DNA from: Methylobacterium longum
GTDB taxonomy: Bacteria > Pseudomonadota > Alphaproteobacteria > Rhizobiales > Beijerinckiaceae
DNA length: 52,650 nt
Direction: 5' to 3'
Assembly: GCF_022179385.1 (NCBI RefSeq)
Contig: NZ_BPQS01000035.1
Location: 1 to 52,650, forward strand
Shown in pieces: positions 43,744-52,529 of the stretch (position 1 is the first letter of the stretch; the number at the start of each line of letters is the position of its first letter). The notes under the pieces are model-generated. The model ran no database searches. It had not been told where the DNA came from and saw only the letters and a program-made list of their open reading frames with translations. The position numbers and the translations under genes were made by a program.

Positions 43744-44784
43744 CTACTTCCCCGGCAGCCCGTGGACGAGGGGGAAGAACGTGTCCTTCCAGTCCTTGGG
43801 CTCGGCCTTGATGGTCTTCATCGCGTAGAAGTGCCGGGCCTGGAGCATGATGCCGTACGGCGTGGTGGAGAAGTTGGTCCCCGGCTCCTTCATGATCTCG
43901 ACCAGGGTCTCGGGCGGGGTCTTCTCGTTGGTGGCCGCCACGTAGTCCTTGGCGGCCTGGAGCGGGTCCCGGGCGATCTCGGCATTGGCCTCGTCGATGG
44001 CGGCGACGATGGCGGCGGCGAGCTTGGGGTTGCGGTTGTACCAGCCGGTCCGGGCGTAGAAGATCGCGTTGCTCACCGGCTCGCCCACCATCTCGTAGGA
44101 GTTGAGGACCTTGTGGATCGCCGGGTCCTGCAGCTCGCGCTGCTGGAACGGCGGCAGCGAGAAGTGGCTGTTGACCTCGTTGTGCGGACTCGCGAGCGCC
44201 GCCACGGCGTCGGGATGGCCGAGCTGGACGGTCAGCGGGTCGAGCTTGGTCGCGCCCTCGGGCCCGAAGGCCTTCTTGGCGGCGATCTGGAGCAGCACCG
44301 CCTGCGAGGAGACCTTCACGGAGGGCAGCGCGATCTTGTCCTTGCCGGAGAAGTCGCTGAGCGTCTTCACGTCCGGGTTGCGGGTCAGCAGCAGCATCGG
44401 CGTCGAGCCGACGCCGCAGAGCCCCTTCACGTCGCCCCGCGTCCGGTCGTTCATCAGCAGCATGTTGGTGGAGCCGCTGTCGACGATGTCGATGTTGCCC
44501 GAGAGCAGCGCGTCGTTGCCGGCCGCGCCGCTCGTCAGGTTCAGCCACTCCACCGTGACGTCCCCGAGGCCCGCCGCCTTGGCGTGCTTCTCGATCAGCT
44601 TGTGCTGCTCGGCCAGCACCGCCGGGAGGTAGACGAAGCCCGGCTGCCGGCTGATCCGGACCTTGGCATCGTCGGCCCGGACGGGGGCGGCGAAGGCCAG
44701 ACCGGCGAGCAGGAGGGCCGGCCCGGCCCGGAGGAGCCGAAGGCCGCCCCTCCGCAACGAACCCGTCCGCGACGTACGCACCAT
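43744..44784 (-). CDS. NitT/TauT-type ABC substrate-binding protein, orphan
   Basis: A 346-residue periplasmic binding protein (SsuA/TauA-like). The signal peptide with RTSRTGSLRRGGLRLLRAGP and the hydrophobic core LLLAGLAFAAPVRA precedes VRISRQPGFVYLPAVLAEQH, SGNIDIVDSGSTNMLLMNDR and GKDKIALPSVKVSSQAVLLQ. GGGAGAAG precedes ATG 44784. No permease or ATPase gene is adjacent, which is unusual for this family. It could bind an alkanesulfonate, nitrile or similar ligand; this cannot be narrowed. Confidence 0.9.
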   Translation of the reverse strand: MVRTSRTGSLRRGGLRLLRAGPALLLAGLAFAAPVRADDAKVRISRQPGFVYLPAVLAEQHKLIEKHAKAAGLGDVTVEWLNLTSGAAGNDALLSGNIDIVDSGSTNMLLMNDRTRGDVKGLCGVGSTPMLLLTRNPDVKTLSDFSGKDKIALPSVKVSSQAVLLQIAAKKAFGPEGATKLDPLTVQLGHPDAVAALASPHNEVNSHFSLPPFQQRELQDPAIHKVLNSYEMVGEPVSNAIFYARTGWYNRNPKLAAAIVAAIDEANAEIARDPLQAAKDYVAATNEKTPPETLVEIMKEPGTNFSTTPYGIMLQARHFYAMKTIKAEPKDWKDTFFPLVHGLPGK

Positions 44785-45421
44785 GAGGCTTCTCCCTGTG
44801 GCCCGGCGGTCTCCCTGGCGGGGCCGGGCTTTCGTCGGACCGGAAGTGGACAGGCTTGGGCCGGCGCGCGCAAGGCCTGCCGCCACGCCCCGCTAACGCA
44901 GAACCTGCCTTGTCCCGCGCCGTGCATCCCCGAGTGCCGGGCGCGGGTGAGGACCGGCATCGGGGCGAAGCGCCACGCCGTCACGGCCGCCGCGCTGGTC
45001 GGCATCGTCGCGGTCTCGGGATCGGGCTCGTCAGGCTGAAATTTTAGGTCGAGCAGGGTCGCGTGGCCGAGACCCGGGGCCTGACGGACGGGGCCTGCGG
45101 GGTCGCGGCCTGTTTCCCGGGCGAGGAGCGGGCCGGACGCCTGTCCCGGCCGAGGCCAGGCCGCCGCGATCCGGGCCCCGGACGACCCTGCGCTCCGACA
45201 GCCGGGAATGGTTCAGAGTAGACGACAGGCAGCCCCGCGTGGCGGCGCGGAGAGGCGCGGCCTCGCGGTCGGGGTCGCGGCCGTCCCGGAGGAGCAGAAC
45301 GCGGCGATCCCCGAGATCCTGCGCGGGGCGCCGGCGCGGCCTCGGACCGGGTGCTGACGGCCGCGCGGCCTCGCGCACGGCTCGGAGGCGCTCGATCCGG
45401 CGGTCAAGACGGTCAAGGCGG
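44785..45421. other. Gene-free spacer with 9-base repeats at one end
   Basis: About 640 bases without a supported gene. A short frame reading VRTGIGAKRHAVTAAALVGI then VAVSGSGSSG (44949-45041) looks like a truncated export signal but has no ribosome-binding site. Near 45402-45446 there are three to four imperfect copies of GGCGGTCAA, running into the end of the next gene. Confidence 0.35.
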
Positions 45422-45886
45422 TCAAGGCGGTCCTGGCGGCCGTGAAGGCGGCCGGAGCGGGTCCTGTCCCGCGCGGATGAAGCGGAGCGTGCCGGCGCGC
45501 CGGGCCGGCCGGCCGGTGTCGCTCGTGTGGTTGACCCCGTCCACGACCGGCACCTCGGGGAAGTCGAAGGGGCTTACCCCGTCGAGGCACGCCACGTTGA
45601 CGGCGTACAGGTTCCGGTCCGAGCGGCGCTGATGATGCGTGTAGATCCCGCAGCGGGCGCAGAAGAAGTGCTCCGCCGACCGGGTGTGGAAGCGGTAGCG
45701 CGTCAGCGTCTCCGCGCCCTGCAGGATCGTGATCCCGCCCATCTCGGCCATGCCGACGACGGCGCCACGCATCCGGCAGAAGGAGCAGGTGCAGCGGCGG
45801 ATCGAGTCGAAGCCGTCGCTGAGCGTGACCGCGAAGCGCACGGCGCCGCAATGGCACTGGCCGGTCCGGATGATCGCGTCGCCCAC
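45422..45886 (-). CDS. GFA-family zinc-binding protein
   Basis: About 154 residues of the Gfa-like family (glutathione-dependent formaldehyde-activating enzyme fold). Zinc-binding Cys motifs are complete: GQCHCGAVRF, RRCTCSFCRMRG and FFCARCGIYTHHQRR. Members are often annotated as formaldehyde-activating, though most have no proven activity. GTG 45886 puts the first motif at the usual distance; the frame is open to 45964. The C-terminal RPPSRPPGPP is encoded by short DNA repeats and may be an added tail. Confidence 0.88.
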   Translation of the reverse strand: MGDAIIRTGQCHCGAVRFAVTLSDGFDSIRRCTCSFCRMRGAVVGMAEMGGITILQGAETLTRYRFHTRSAEHFFCARCGIYTHHQRRSDRNLYAVNVACLDGVSPFDFPEVPVVDGVNHTSDTGRPARRAGTLRFIRAGQDPLRPPSRPPGPP

Positions 45887-46104
45887 GCCGTACCCCGCGC
45901 ATACCTTCCGCAGCCGGCCGACCCTAGTCCCGGGGTTCGAGCCGGACAATTTCCGATGTCTCACGCGTCGTGTCAGGAAATCTCACGCGGCGGCGCGCCG
46001 GGCGCGCCCCGCGCCACGGCTCCGGGCCGACATCGCGCGCTCGGGGCCTGCTCGGGGAACGCCCCGCGCTCCCTGCTCCGGACGGGACGTGTGGACCGCC
46101 GGCC

Positions 46105-46761
46105 TCACCGACCCCCTTGATGCGCCCCCGACCCCTCCCCGCCCGGGAAGCCTCGCACCGCGGCGCGCACCAGGGCGTCGATCATCGGGCGCACGTCGTC
46201 CACGCCGAGGGGCCCGAGGCTGCCGAGATCGGCCAGATAGGCCATGCCGTGGACGCTGGACCACAGCGCCCGGGCCATGACGGGGATCTCCGCCTCGGCG
46301 AGCCGGCCGCCGTCGCGCAGCACATCCTCCAGGATCCCGAACAGGACCGCGATGTCCGCCTGCACCGCGTCGGGCGCCGCCACCGTGCGCCGCTCGAAGA
46401 TCGCCGCCCAGGCCGGGTGGTTCGCGGCCGCGAAGGCGAGATACGCGTCGGCCAGGCACAGGAGCCGGTCCGCCGTCCCGACCGCCGGGCAGGCGGCCAG
46501 CGCCGCCGCCAGGGCATCCCGCAGGCGGTGCATGGTGACCGCGCTGGCCTCCAGCCGCAGCAGCTCCAGGCTGTCGAACTGCGTGTAGACCGAGCCGACC
46601 GCGGTGCCCGCCCGCTCCGCGACAGCGCGGGCCGTCAGCGCCCCCGCGCCGCCCGCGTTCAGGATCGTCACCGCCGCGTCGATCAGAGCCCGCCGATCCG
46701 CGGCGCGGTCGGTCTGCCCCTTGCGCGGCCGGCCGCGCACTTTTTTCTGAACGCCGTTCAT
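46105..46761 (-). CDS. TetR-family regulator with WHG-type C-terminus
   Basis: A 218-residue TetR regulator. The HTH is RALIDAAVTILNAGGAGALT, ARAVAERAGTAVGSVYTQFD; the C-terminal domain has LAFAAANHPAWAAIFERR and ALWSSVHGMAYLADLG. The start at 46761 (MNGVQKKVRGRPRKG) gives the usual short basic N-terminus. Two identical-core palindromes (46748-46760 and 46805-46817) lie in its promoter; the first overlaps its own start codon. It is divergent from pspA. Confidence 0.92.
   Translation of the reverse strand: MNGVQKKVRGRPRKGQTDRAADRRALIDAAVTILNAGGAGALTARAVAERAGTAVGSVYTQFDSLELLRLEASAVTMHRLRDALAAALAACPAVGTADRLLCLADAYLAFAAANHPAWAAIFERRTVAAPDAVQADIAVLFGILEDVLRDGGRLAEAEIPVMARALWSSVHGMAYLADLGSLGPLGVDDVRPMIDALVRAAVRGFPGGEGSGAHQGGR
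46748..46760. promoter_or_regulatory. TetR operator copy 1
   Basis: TGAACG-C-CGTTCA is a perfect 13-base palindrome that overlaps the start codon of the TetR gene. Binding here would block transcription or elongation of the regulator itself. Confidence 0.6.
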
Positions 46762-46804
46762 TTTAAGCCTTGCGGATGGGACCAGCCCATGATTAGTTGT
46801 TTCA

Positions 46805-46817
46805 TGAACGGCGTTCA
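46805..46817. promoter_or_regulatory. TetR operator copy 2
   Basis: TGAACG-G-CGTTCA has the same arms as copy 1, 57 bases away centre to centre and about 50 bases before the pspA start. Confidence 0.6.
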
Positions 46818-46865
46818 ACAAAATCCGGACCGGGTCCGGAGCGCCCTTCCGCGAGGTGAGCCGTG

Positions 46866-47540
46866 ATGCGAACCCTCTCCATCCTGATGCGGGGCGCGAT
46901 CGCCGACAACGCCCAGGCGATCCACGACGCGAACGCCGTGACGATCCTGCGCCAGCAGATCCGCGACGCCGCGGGGGCGCTCGCCACCGCGCGCCGGGAA
47001 CTCGCCGTGGCGCTCGCCTACCATGCCGCGGAGGCCCGGGCGCTCGACGCGATCACCGCCCGCGTCGACACCCTGTCGGACGGGGCCCGACGGGCCCTCA
47101 GGGACGGGCGCGACGATCTCGGGACCGAGGCGGCGAGCCTGATCGCGGCCCTGGAGGACGAGCGGGCCGACCGGCGGGAGGCCGCGGGCCGCTTCGCCGC
47201 CGAGACCGAGCGGCTCAAGCGCCTCGTGGCGCAGGGCACCGAGCGGCTGCGGGACCTCGACCGCGGGCTCCAGACCGCCCGCACCACCGAGGCGCTGCGG
47301 CGGGCCGGGCTGGAGGGCCGCCGGGTCACGACCCTGTCGGCCGGAGCATTCGCGGAGGCCGAACGCACGCTGGCGCGCCTGCGCGAGCGCCAGGCCGCGG
47401 AGGCGGACGTCGCCGACGCCCTGGCGGAGCTGGAGGCCGCCGCGGCCGCCGGGGTCGAGGCCGACCTCGACGCGGCCGGCTACGGCCGCCGCCGCACGGA
47501 CCCCCGGGCGGTCCTCGACCGCCTCAGGGCGCAGGCCTGA
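46866..47540 (+). CDS. pspA: PspA/IM30-family protein
   Basis: A 224-residue, almost fully helical protein of the PspA/Vipp1 family, which coats and stabilises the inner membrane under stress. The N-terminus MRTLSILMRGAIADNAQAIH, then a long coiled coil (AVTILRQQIRDAAGALATAR, RLVAQGTERLRDLDRGLQTA) and a C-terminal helix. GAGGTGAG favours ATG 46866; GTG 46863 is also possible. A YiaA/B-type membrane protein follows 66 bases on. The divergent TetR regulator probably controls both, in place of the enterobacterial PspF. Confidence 0.88.
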   Translation: MRTLSILMRGAIADNAQAIHDANAVTILRQQIRDAAGALATARRELAVALAYHAAEARALDAITARVDTLSDGARRALRDGRDDLGTEAASLIAALEDERADRREAAGRFAAETERLKRLVAQGTERLRDLDRGLQTARTTEALRRAGLEGRRVTTLSAGAFAEAERTLARLRERQAAEADVADALAELEAAAAAGVEADLDAAGYGRRRTDPRAVLDRLRAQA

Positions 47541-47606
47541 CCGCCCCGCCCTCACCCGCCCTCATCGCCCGCCTTCACACCCGCCTGCACGCGAGGAGCC
47601 CACGAG

Positions 47607-47882
47607 ATGGTACCGCAGATGCCCCATACCGCCGCCTGGAAGACCTTCACGCTGGTCAGCTTCGCCGCCGCCGCCGCCATGCTGGCGATGGGAATCTTCT
47701 TCCTGCCCGCCGACATCTGGATCAAGGGCTACCTCGCCATGGCGGCGATCTTCCTGACCGGCACGACCTTCACGCTGGCCAAGACCCTGCGCGACGAGCA
47801 CGAGGCGAGCCGGCTGATCAACAAGATCGAGGACGCCGCCGCCGAGCGGGTCCTGCGCGAGGCGGTGCCCGGACGGCTCTGA
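47607..47882 (+). CDS. YiaA/YiaB-family inner membrane protein
   Basis: A 91-residue protein with the two-helix YiaA/B domain: WKTFTLVSFAAAAAMLAMGI, FLPADIWIKGYLAMAAIFLT, GTTFTLAKTLRDEHEASRLI. The cytoplasmic tail is charged. GAGGAG lies 10 bases before ATG 47607. It follows pspA, a pairing known in other proteobacteria, and is likely part of the membrane-stress response. Confidence 0.92.
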   Translation: MVPQMPHTAAWKTFTLVSFAAAAAMLAMGIFFLPADIWIKGYLAMAAIFLTGTTFTLAKTLRDEHEASRLINKIEDAAAERVLREAVPGRL

Positions 47883-48069
47883 GGCCGGACCGCGGCTGGC
47901 GCGGAGAGGCTGTCGCCGCGCGGGGAGGACGACGGATCCTCCCCGCGCGGTCCGATCCGGCCGGCCGCGACATCGACTGTAAACCACGCCCGCGACGGAT
48001 CGCGCGGCCGTAACCGGACCTTCAGCCTGCGCTGGGACAGTCCCGCATCCGTTTGAGCAGGGACCCGTG

Positions 48070-49017
48070 ATGCCGAAGCAGAAATTCCGTCTGGTGACAC
48101 GCAGCGACTTCGACGGTCTCGTCTGCGGCATGCTGCTGCGCGAACTCGACCTGATCGACGACATCAAGTTCGTCCATCCCAAGGACATGCAGGACGGCCT
48201 CGTGCCCGTCACGGACCGCGACATCATCACCAACCTGCCCTACGTGGCGGGCTGCCACCTCGCCTTCGACCACCATTCGAGCGAGACGACGCGCAATGCC
48301 GGGCGGGACCTGCCGAACCACATCATCGACCCGACGGCGCCCTCGGCGGCCCGGGTCGTCTATCGGCATTTCGGCGCCGCCTCCTTCCCGCGGGTCAGCG
48401 ACGAACTCATGGCGGCGGTCGACAAGGCCGACGCCGCGCAGTTCACCCGCGCGGAGATCCTCGACCCGCAGGGATGGGTGCTGCTGAACTTCCTCATGGA
48501 TTCGCGCACGGGGCTCGGCCGGTTCCGCGACTTCCGGATCTCGAACTACGAGCTGATGATGCAGCTCATCGAGCAGTGCCGCGACCACGGCATCGCGGAG
48601 GTCCTGGCCCTTCCGGACGTCCGGGAGCGCGTCGAGCTCTACGAGGCCCACCGGGAGCCCTTCGCGGCGCAGCTCCGCCGCTGCACGTCGGTGCACGGCA
48701 AGCTGGCCCTGATCGACCTGCGCGACGAGGCGGTCATCTACGCCGGAAACCGCTTCGCGGTTTACGCCCTGTTTCCCGACTGCGACGTCTCGGCCCACGT
48801 CATGTGGGGCCTGAAGCAGCAGAACACCGTCTTCGCCATCGGCAAGTCGATCCTGGATCGCGGCTCGCAGGTCGATGTCGGCGCCCTCTGCCTCGGCTAC
48901 GGCGGCGGCGGTCACCGGGCGGCCGGGACCTGCCAGATTCCCAATGCCCGGGCCGAGGCCGTCAAGGCCGAGCTGATCGACGCCCTCTCGGGGGCGCCCC
49001 GGAAGGCCGCCGCCTGA
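48070..49017 (+). CDS. DHH-family phosphoesterase
   Basis: A 315-residue protein. Catalytic motifs are TRSDFDGLVCGML (motif I), HLAFDHHSSE (DHH), VDKADAAQ (the third metal-binding Asp) and the DHHA1 motif LGYGGGGHRAAGTCQ. It resembles exopolyphosphatase-like and oligoribonuclease-like DHH proteins; nanoRNA, c-di-NMP or polyphosphate are all possible substrates. The start is ATG 48070 or the adjacent GTG 48067. It is monocistronic. Confidence 0.88.
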   Translation: MPKQKFRLVTRSDFDGLVCGMLLRELDLIDDIKFVHPKDMQDGLVPVTDRDIITNLPYVAGCHLAFDHHSSETTRNAGRDLPNHIIDPTAPSAARVVYRHFGAASFPRVSDELMAAVDKADAAQFTRAEILDPQGWVLLNFLMDSRTGLGRFRDFRISNYELMMQLIEQCRDHGIAEVLALPDVRERVELYEAHREPFAAQLRRCTSVHGKLALIDLRDEAVIYAGNRFAVYALFPDCDVSAHVMWGLKQQNTVFAIGKSILDRGSQVDVGALCLGYGGGGHRAAGTCQIPNARAEAVKAELIDALSGAPRKAAA

Positions 49018-49269
49018 CCGGGCCGGGCGGGGAGGACGGCCCGGCGCCTCCGGGCGCCGGACCCTCCCGGCCGGTCGCGGGGGCGCGGCCGGGGCTTGGG
49101 CGCGGCGCCCGTTACGAAAGTCCCCCGATCCGATAGGGCCGCCCCCGGCGCCCCGTTGACTGCGCGTGGCCAGCGGCTAGAGGCCGTACCCTGCAGATCG
49201 AGTCCGCGCACGAACGACGCGGACCGGAGGAAACGTCGGGCCTGTCGTGCCCGCTCAGGAAAGGCCGCC

Positions 49270-50304
49270 ATGCTTCTGTCCCGCTATGCCCTGTCCCGCC
49301 GGCGATTCCTGGCGACCGGCTCGACGGCGCTCCTCGCCGGCACCGTGGCGGCGCCGCACGTGGCCCGGGCGCAACGGGCGGACTTCACCTACAAGTACGC
49401 CAACAACCTGCCCGACACGCACCCGATGAACATCCGCGCCCGCGAGATGGCCGAGGCCCTGCGCACGGAGAGCGGCGGCCGGTTCGACCTCAAGATCTTC
49501 CCGACGAGCCAGCTCGGCTCCGACACCGACACGTTGAGCCAGCTCCGCTCGGGCAGCGTCGAGTTCTTCACGATGTCGCCGCTGATCCTCTCGACGCTGG
49601 TGCCGAACGCGTCGATCAACGGCATCGGCTACGCCTTCCCGAACTACGAGGCCGTCTGGCCGGCCATGGACGGCGAGCTCGGCGCCTGGGTCCGGCAGCA
49701 GATCGCCAAGGCCGGCCTCGTCGCCATGGAGAAGATCTGGGACAACGGCTACCGCCAGACCACCTCGTCGACCCGGCCGATCGCCACGCCCGACGACTTC
49801 AAGGGCTTCCGGATCCGCGTCCCGGTCTCGCCGCTCTGGACCTCGATGTTCAAGGCGTTCGACGCCGCCCCCGCCTCGATCAACCTGAACGAGACCTACT
49901 CGGCCCTGCAGACCAAGATCGTCGAGGGCCAGGAGAACCCGCTGGCGGTGATCTCCACGACCAAGTTCTACGAGGTGCAGAAATACTGCTCGCTCACCAA
50001 CCACATGTGGGACGGCTACTGGTTCCTGGCGAACCGGCGCGCCTGGGAGCGCCTTCCGCCGGACCTGCGCACGATGGTGGCCCGCCACATCGACGCCGCC
50101 GGGCTGAAGGAGCGCGCGGACGTCGCCCAGCTCAACGCCAACCTGCAGGCGGACCTCTCGAAGAACGGCATGGTCTTCAACAAGCCCGACCCCGAACCCT
50201 TCCGCGAGAAGCTGCGCAAGGCCGGCTTCTACGCCGAGTGGAAGGGCCGGTACGGCGACGAGGGCTGGTCGCTGCTGGAGAAGGCCTGCGGGAAGCTCAC
50301 CTGA
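49270..50304 (+). CDS. TRAP substrate-binding protein with Tat signal (DctP family)
   Basis: A 344-residue periplasmic binding protein. The signal is Tat-like (SRRRFLATGSTALLAGTVAA). Family motifs are present: YANNLPDTHPMNIRAREMAE, FKGFRIRVPVSPLWTSMFKA with the carboxylate-binding Arg, and LQTKIVEGQENPLAV. No dctQ or dctM follows; the next gene is an acyl-CoA ligase whose ATG overlaps this stop (TGATG-type overlap at 50302-50306). A dctM-like end lies at 52530 on the opposite strand and may belong to the same system. Confidence 0.92.
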   Translation: MLLSRYALSRRRFLATGSTALLAGTVAAPHVARAQRADFTYKYANNLPDTHPMNIRAREMAEALRTESGGRFDLKIFPTSQLGSDTDTLSQLRSGSVEFFTMSPLILSTLVPNASINGIGYAFPNYEAVWPAMDGELGAWVRQQIAKAGLVAMEKIWDNGYRQTTSSTRPIATPDDFKGFRIRVPVSPLWTSMFKAFDAAPASINLNETYSALQTKIVEGQENPLAVISTTKFYEVQKYCSLTNHMWDGYWFLANRRAWERLPPDLRTMVARHIDAAGLKERADVAQLNANLQADLSKNGMVFNKPDPEPFREKLRKAGFYAEWKGRYGDEGWSLLEKACGKLT

Positions 50305-51959
50305 TGGGGACCGCGACGCCGCCGCGCGGCAGCGTCGCGCCGCGCGGCGGCGTCGCGCCGTGCTCCCGGCGGGTCATGAACCTCGCCCACTTCCTGCGCC
50401 GGTCCGCGCGCCGCTTCCCGGACGCGGTGGGCCTCGCCTGGGGGGCGCGGTCCTGGACCTGGGCGGAACTCGACGCCCGGGTCGACGCCGCGGCGGCGGC
50501 GCTCGCCGCCCGCGGCATCGCCAAGGGCGACCGCGTGCTGGTCCAGGCGCGCAACGGCAACCCGCTGTTCGAGTCGATGTTCGCCTGCTTCCGGATCGGC
50601 GCCGTCTGGGTGCCGACGAACTTCCGGCAGACGCCCGCGGAAGTGTCCTACCTCGCGCGCGCCAGCGGCGCCTCCGCGCTGATCTGCGACGCCGGCTTTC
50701 CGGACCACGCCGCCGCCGTGCGGGCGTCCTGCCCGGACCTCGGCCTCGTCGTCGAGATCGGCGGCCGGGCCTTCGGGACGGATTACGACGGCCTCGTCGC
50801 GGAGCACCTGAGCGAGGCCGCGCCCACCGCCGACGTGGAGCACGACGATCCGTGCTGGTTCTTCTTCACCTCGGGCACGACCGGGCGCCCGAAGGCGGCG
50901 GTCCTCACCCACGGCCAGATGGCCTTCGTGGTCACCAACCACCTCTGCGACCTGATGCCGGGCACCACCGAGGCCGACGCGTCCCTCGTCGTCGCGCCGC
51001 TCTCGCACGGCGCCGGCATCCACCAGTTGGCCCAGGTCGCGGCCGGCACGAAGACGGTGCTGACCGGCGGCGCCCGCCTGGACCCCGAGGAGGTCTGGGC
51101 GCTCGTGGAGCGCTGGCGCATCACCAACCTGTTCACCGTGCCCACCATCGTGAAGCTGCTGACCGAGCATCCGGCGGTCGCGGCCCACGACCATTCCAGC
51201 CTGCGGCACGTGATCTACGCGGGCGCCCCGATGTACCGGGCGGATCAGCAGCACGCGCTGCGGGTCCTGGGCCCGGTGCTGGTGCAGTATTTCGGGCTCG
51301 GCGAGGTGACCGGCAACATCACCGTGCTGCCGCCCCGCCTGCACGCGGCCGAGGACGGGCCCGACGTCAAGGTCGGCACCTGCGGGATCGAGCGCACCGG
51401 CATGCAGGTCCAGATCCAGGACGCGGCGGGGCGTGCGCTCCCGCCGGGCGAGACCGGCGAGATCTGCGTCTGCGGCCCGGCGGTGTTCGCCGGCTACTAC
51501 GACAACCCGGAGGCCAACGCGGCGGCGTTCCGCGACGGCTGGTTCCGGACCGGCGACCTCGGCCATTGCGACGCGGAAGGCTTCCTGTTCATCACCGGCC
51601 GCGCCTCCGACATGTACATCTCCGGCGGCTCGAACGTGTACCCGCGCGAGATCGAGGAGAAGCTCCTGACGCATCCGGCGATCTCGGAGGCCGCGATCCT
51701 CGGCGTGCCGGACCCGGCCTGGGGCGAGGTCGGTGTGGCGGTCTGCGTCGCGCGGCCCGGGGCGCCGGTGGCGGAGGGCGAGCTGATCGCGTGGCTGTCG
51801 GCCGCGATCGCCCGCTACAAGCTGCCCCGGCGGGTGTTCTTCTGGGAGGCCCTGCCGAAATCCGGCTACGGCAAGGTGACGAAGCGCGCGATCCGCGAGG
51901 GCCTCGAGGCGCGGGGCGACCTACCCCTCGAGAACCCGGCCTCGACGCCGCGCGGCTAA
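50304..51959 (+). CDS. AMP-forming acyl-CoA synthetase
   Basis: A 551-residue ANL-superfamily ligase. It activates a carboxylic acid as acyl-AMP and passes it to CoA. Motifs are A3 FFFTSGTTGRPKAAVLTHGQ, A5 VQYFGLGEVTG, A7 GWFRTGDLGHCDAEGFLFIT, A8 GRASDMYISGGSNVYPREIE, and the A10 Lys in PKSGYGKVTKRAI. ATG 50304 overlaps the TRAP gene stop. The first 24 residues (repeats PRGSVAPRGGVAP) are atypical, so ATG 50376 (MNLAHFLRRSA) is an alternative. Coupling to a TRAP binding protein suggests the ligand is an imported acid. Confidence 0.92.
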   Translation: MGTATPPRGSVAPRGGVAPCSRRVMNLAHFLRRSARRFPDAVGLAWGARSWTWAELDARVDAAAAALAARGIAKGDRVLVQARNGNPLFESMFACFRIGAVWVPTNFRQTPAEVSYLARASGASALICDAGFPDHAAAVRASCPDLGLVVEIGGRAFGTDYDGLVAEHLSEAAPTADVEHDDPCWFFFTSGTTGRPKAAVLTHGQMAFVVTNHLCDLMPGTTEADASLVVAPLSHGAGIHQLAQVAAGTKTVLTGGARLDPEEVWALVERWRITNLFTVPTIVKLLTEHPAVAAHDHSSLRHVIYAGAPMYRADQQHALRVLGPVLVQYFGLGEVTGNITVLPPRLHAAEDGPDVKVGTCGIERTGMQVQIQDAAGRALPPGETGEICVCGPAVFAGYYDNPEANAAAFRDGWFRTGDLGHCDAEGFLFITGRASDMYISGGSNVYPREIEEKLLTHPAISEAAILGVPDPAWGEVGVAVCVARPGAPVAEGELIAWLSAAIARYKLPRRVFFWEALPKSGYGKVTKRAIREGLEARGDLPLENPASTPRG

Positions 51960-52330
51960 GGCTTCGGCCCGACGCCATCCCGTCGTCGCGAGCGCGGTGA
52001 CCGGGGCGCGCCGGCACGGCGTGGGGCGCCGGCCGGATCGCGTCGCGGTGCCCGCCCGGAGGCCGCCGCCGGCCCGCTGCCCGGGGACCGGGTGGCCGCT
52101 CGGGCGCATCGCACCCGCCGCACCGCACGCACCGCGTTTGCTGCGCCGCACCCGCGGCGACGGCCCCAATCCCGGCGTGGGGCACAAACCGGTTGCGGTA
52201 CCCGACCCGCCTCATGACGTCGCTGCATGACAGCCCACGCGCGAAACCCCTCACGCGCCGAGGCCGGCAGGATCATATTGCGCTGCAGCAAGCCGGGCGA
52301 CGCGCCCGGGCATGACCGGGATCGGGCTCC
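51960..52330. other. Gene-free spacer
   Basis: About 370 bases with no supported gene or striking repeat. Confidence 0.3.
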
Positions 52331-52495
52331 ATGACCACCCTCGCGAACCTCGTCGGCTTCCGCTCCGACAGCGCCGCGCCGCTCCTCGCGCAGATCGCCG
52401 GCCGCCTCGGCGTCGCCGTGCGCCGCGCCGCCGCTGGGCGCTACGCCGAGCAGCGCGACCGGATCGTCCGCACCGGCGGCGCCGGCATGATCTGA
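52331..52495 (+). CDS. 54-residue hypothetical protein
   Basis: The frame reads MTTLANLVGFRSDSAAPLLA, then QIAGRLGVAVRRAAAGRYAE, ending QRDRIVRTGGAGMI. It is basic and helical, with no signal and no recognised family. The ribosome-binding site is weak (GGGATCGGG). Codon use looks protein-like. Confidence 0.4.
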   Translation: MTTLANLVGFRSDSAAPLLAQIAGRLGVAVRRAAAGRYAEQRDRIVRTGGAGMI

Positions 52496-52529
52496 CCGCG
52501 CCCGGCACGCCCGTCCCGATCGATCGGCC

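Noticed and set aside
44949..45041. Short frame VRTGIGAKRHAVTAAALVGI resembling a truncated export signal
   Set aside because: No ribosome-binding site, only 30 codons, and a low-complexity end. It may be a remnant, but support is too thin.
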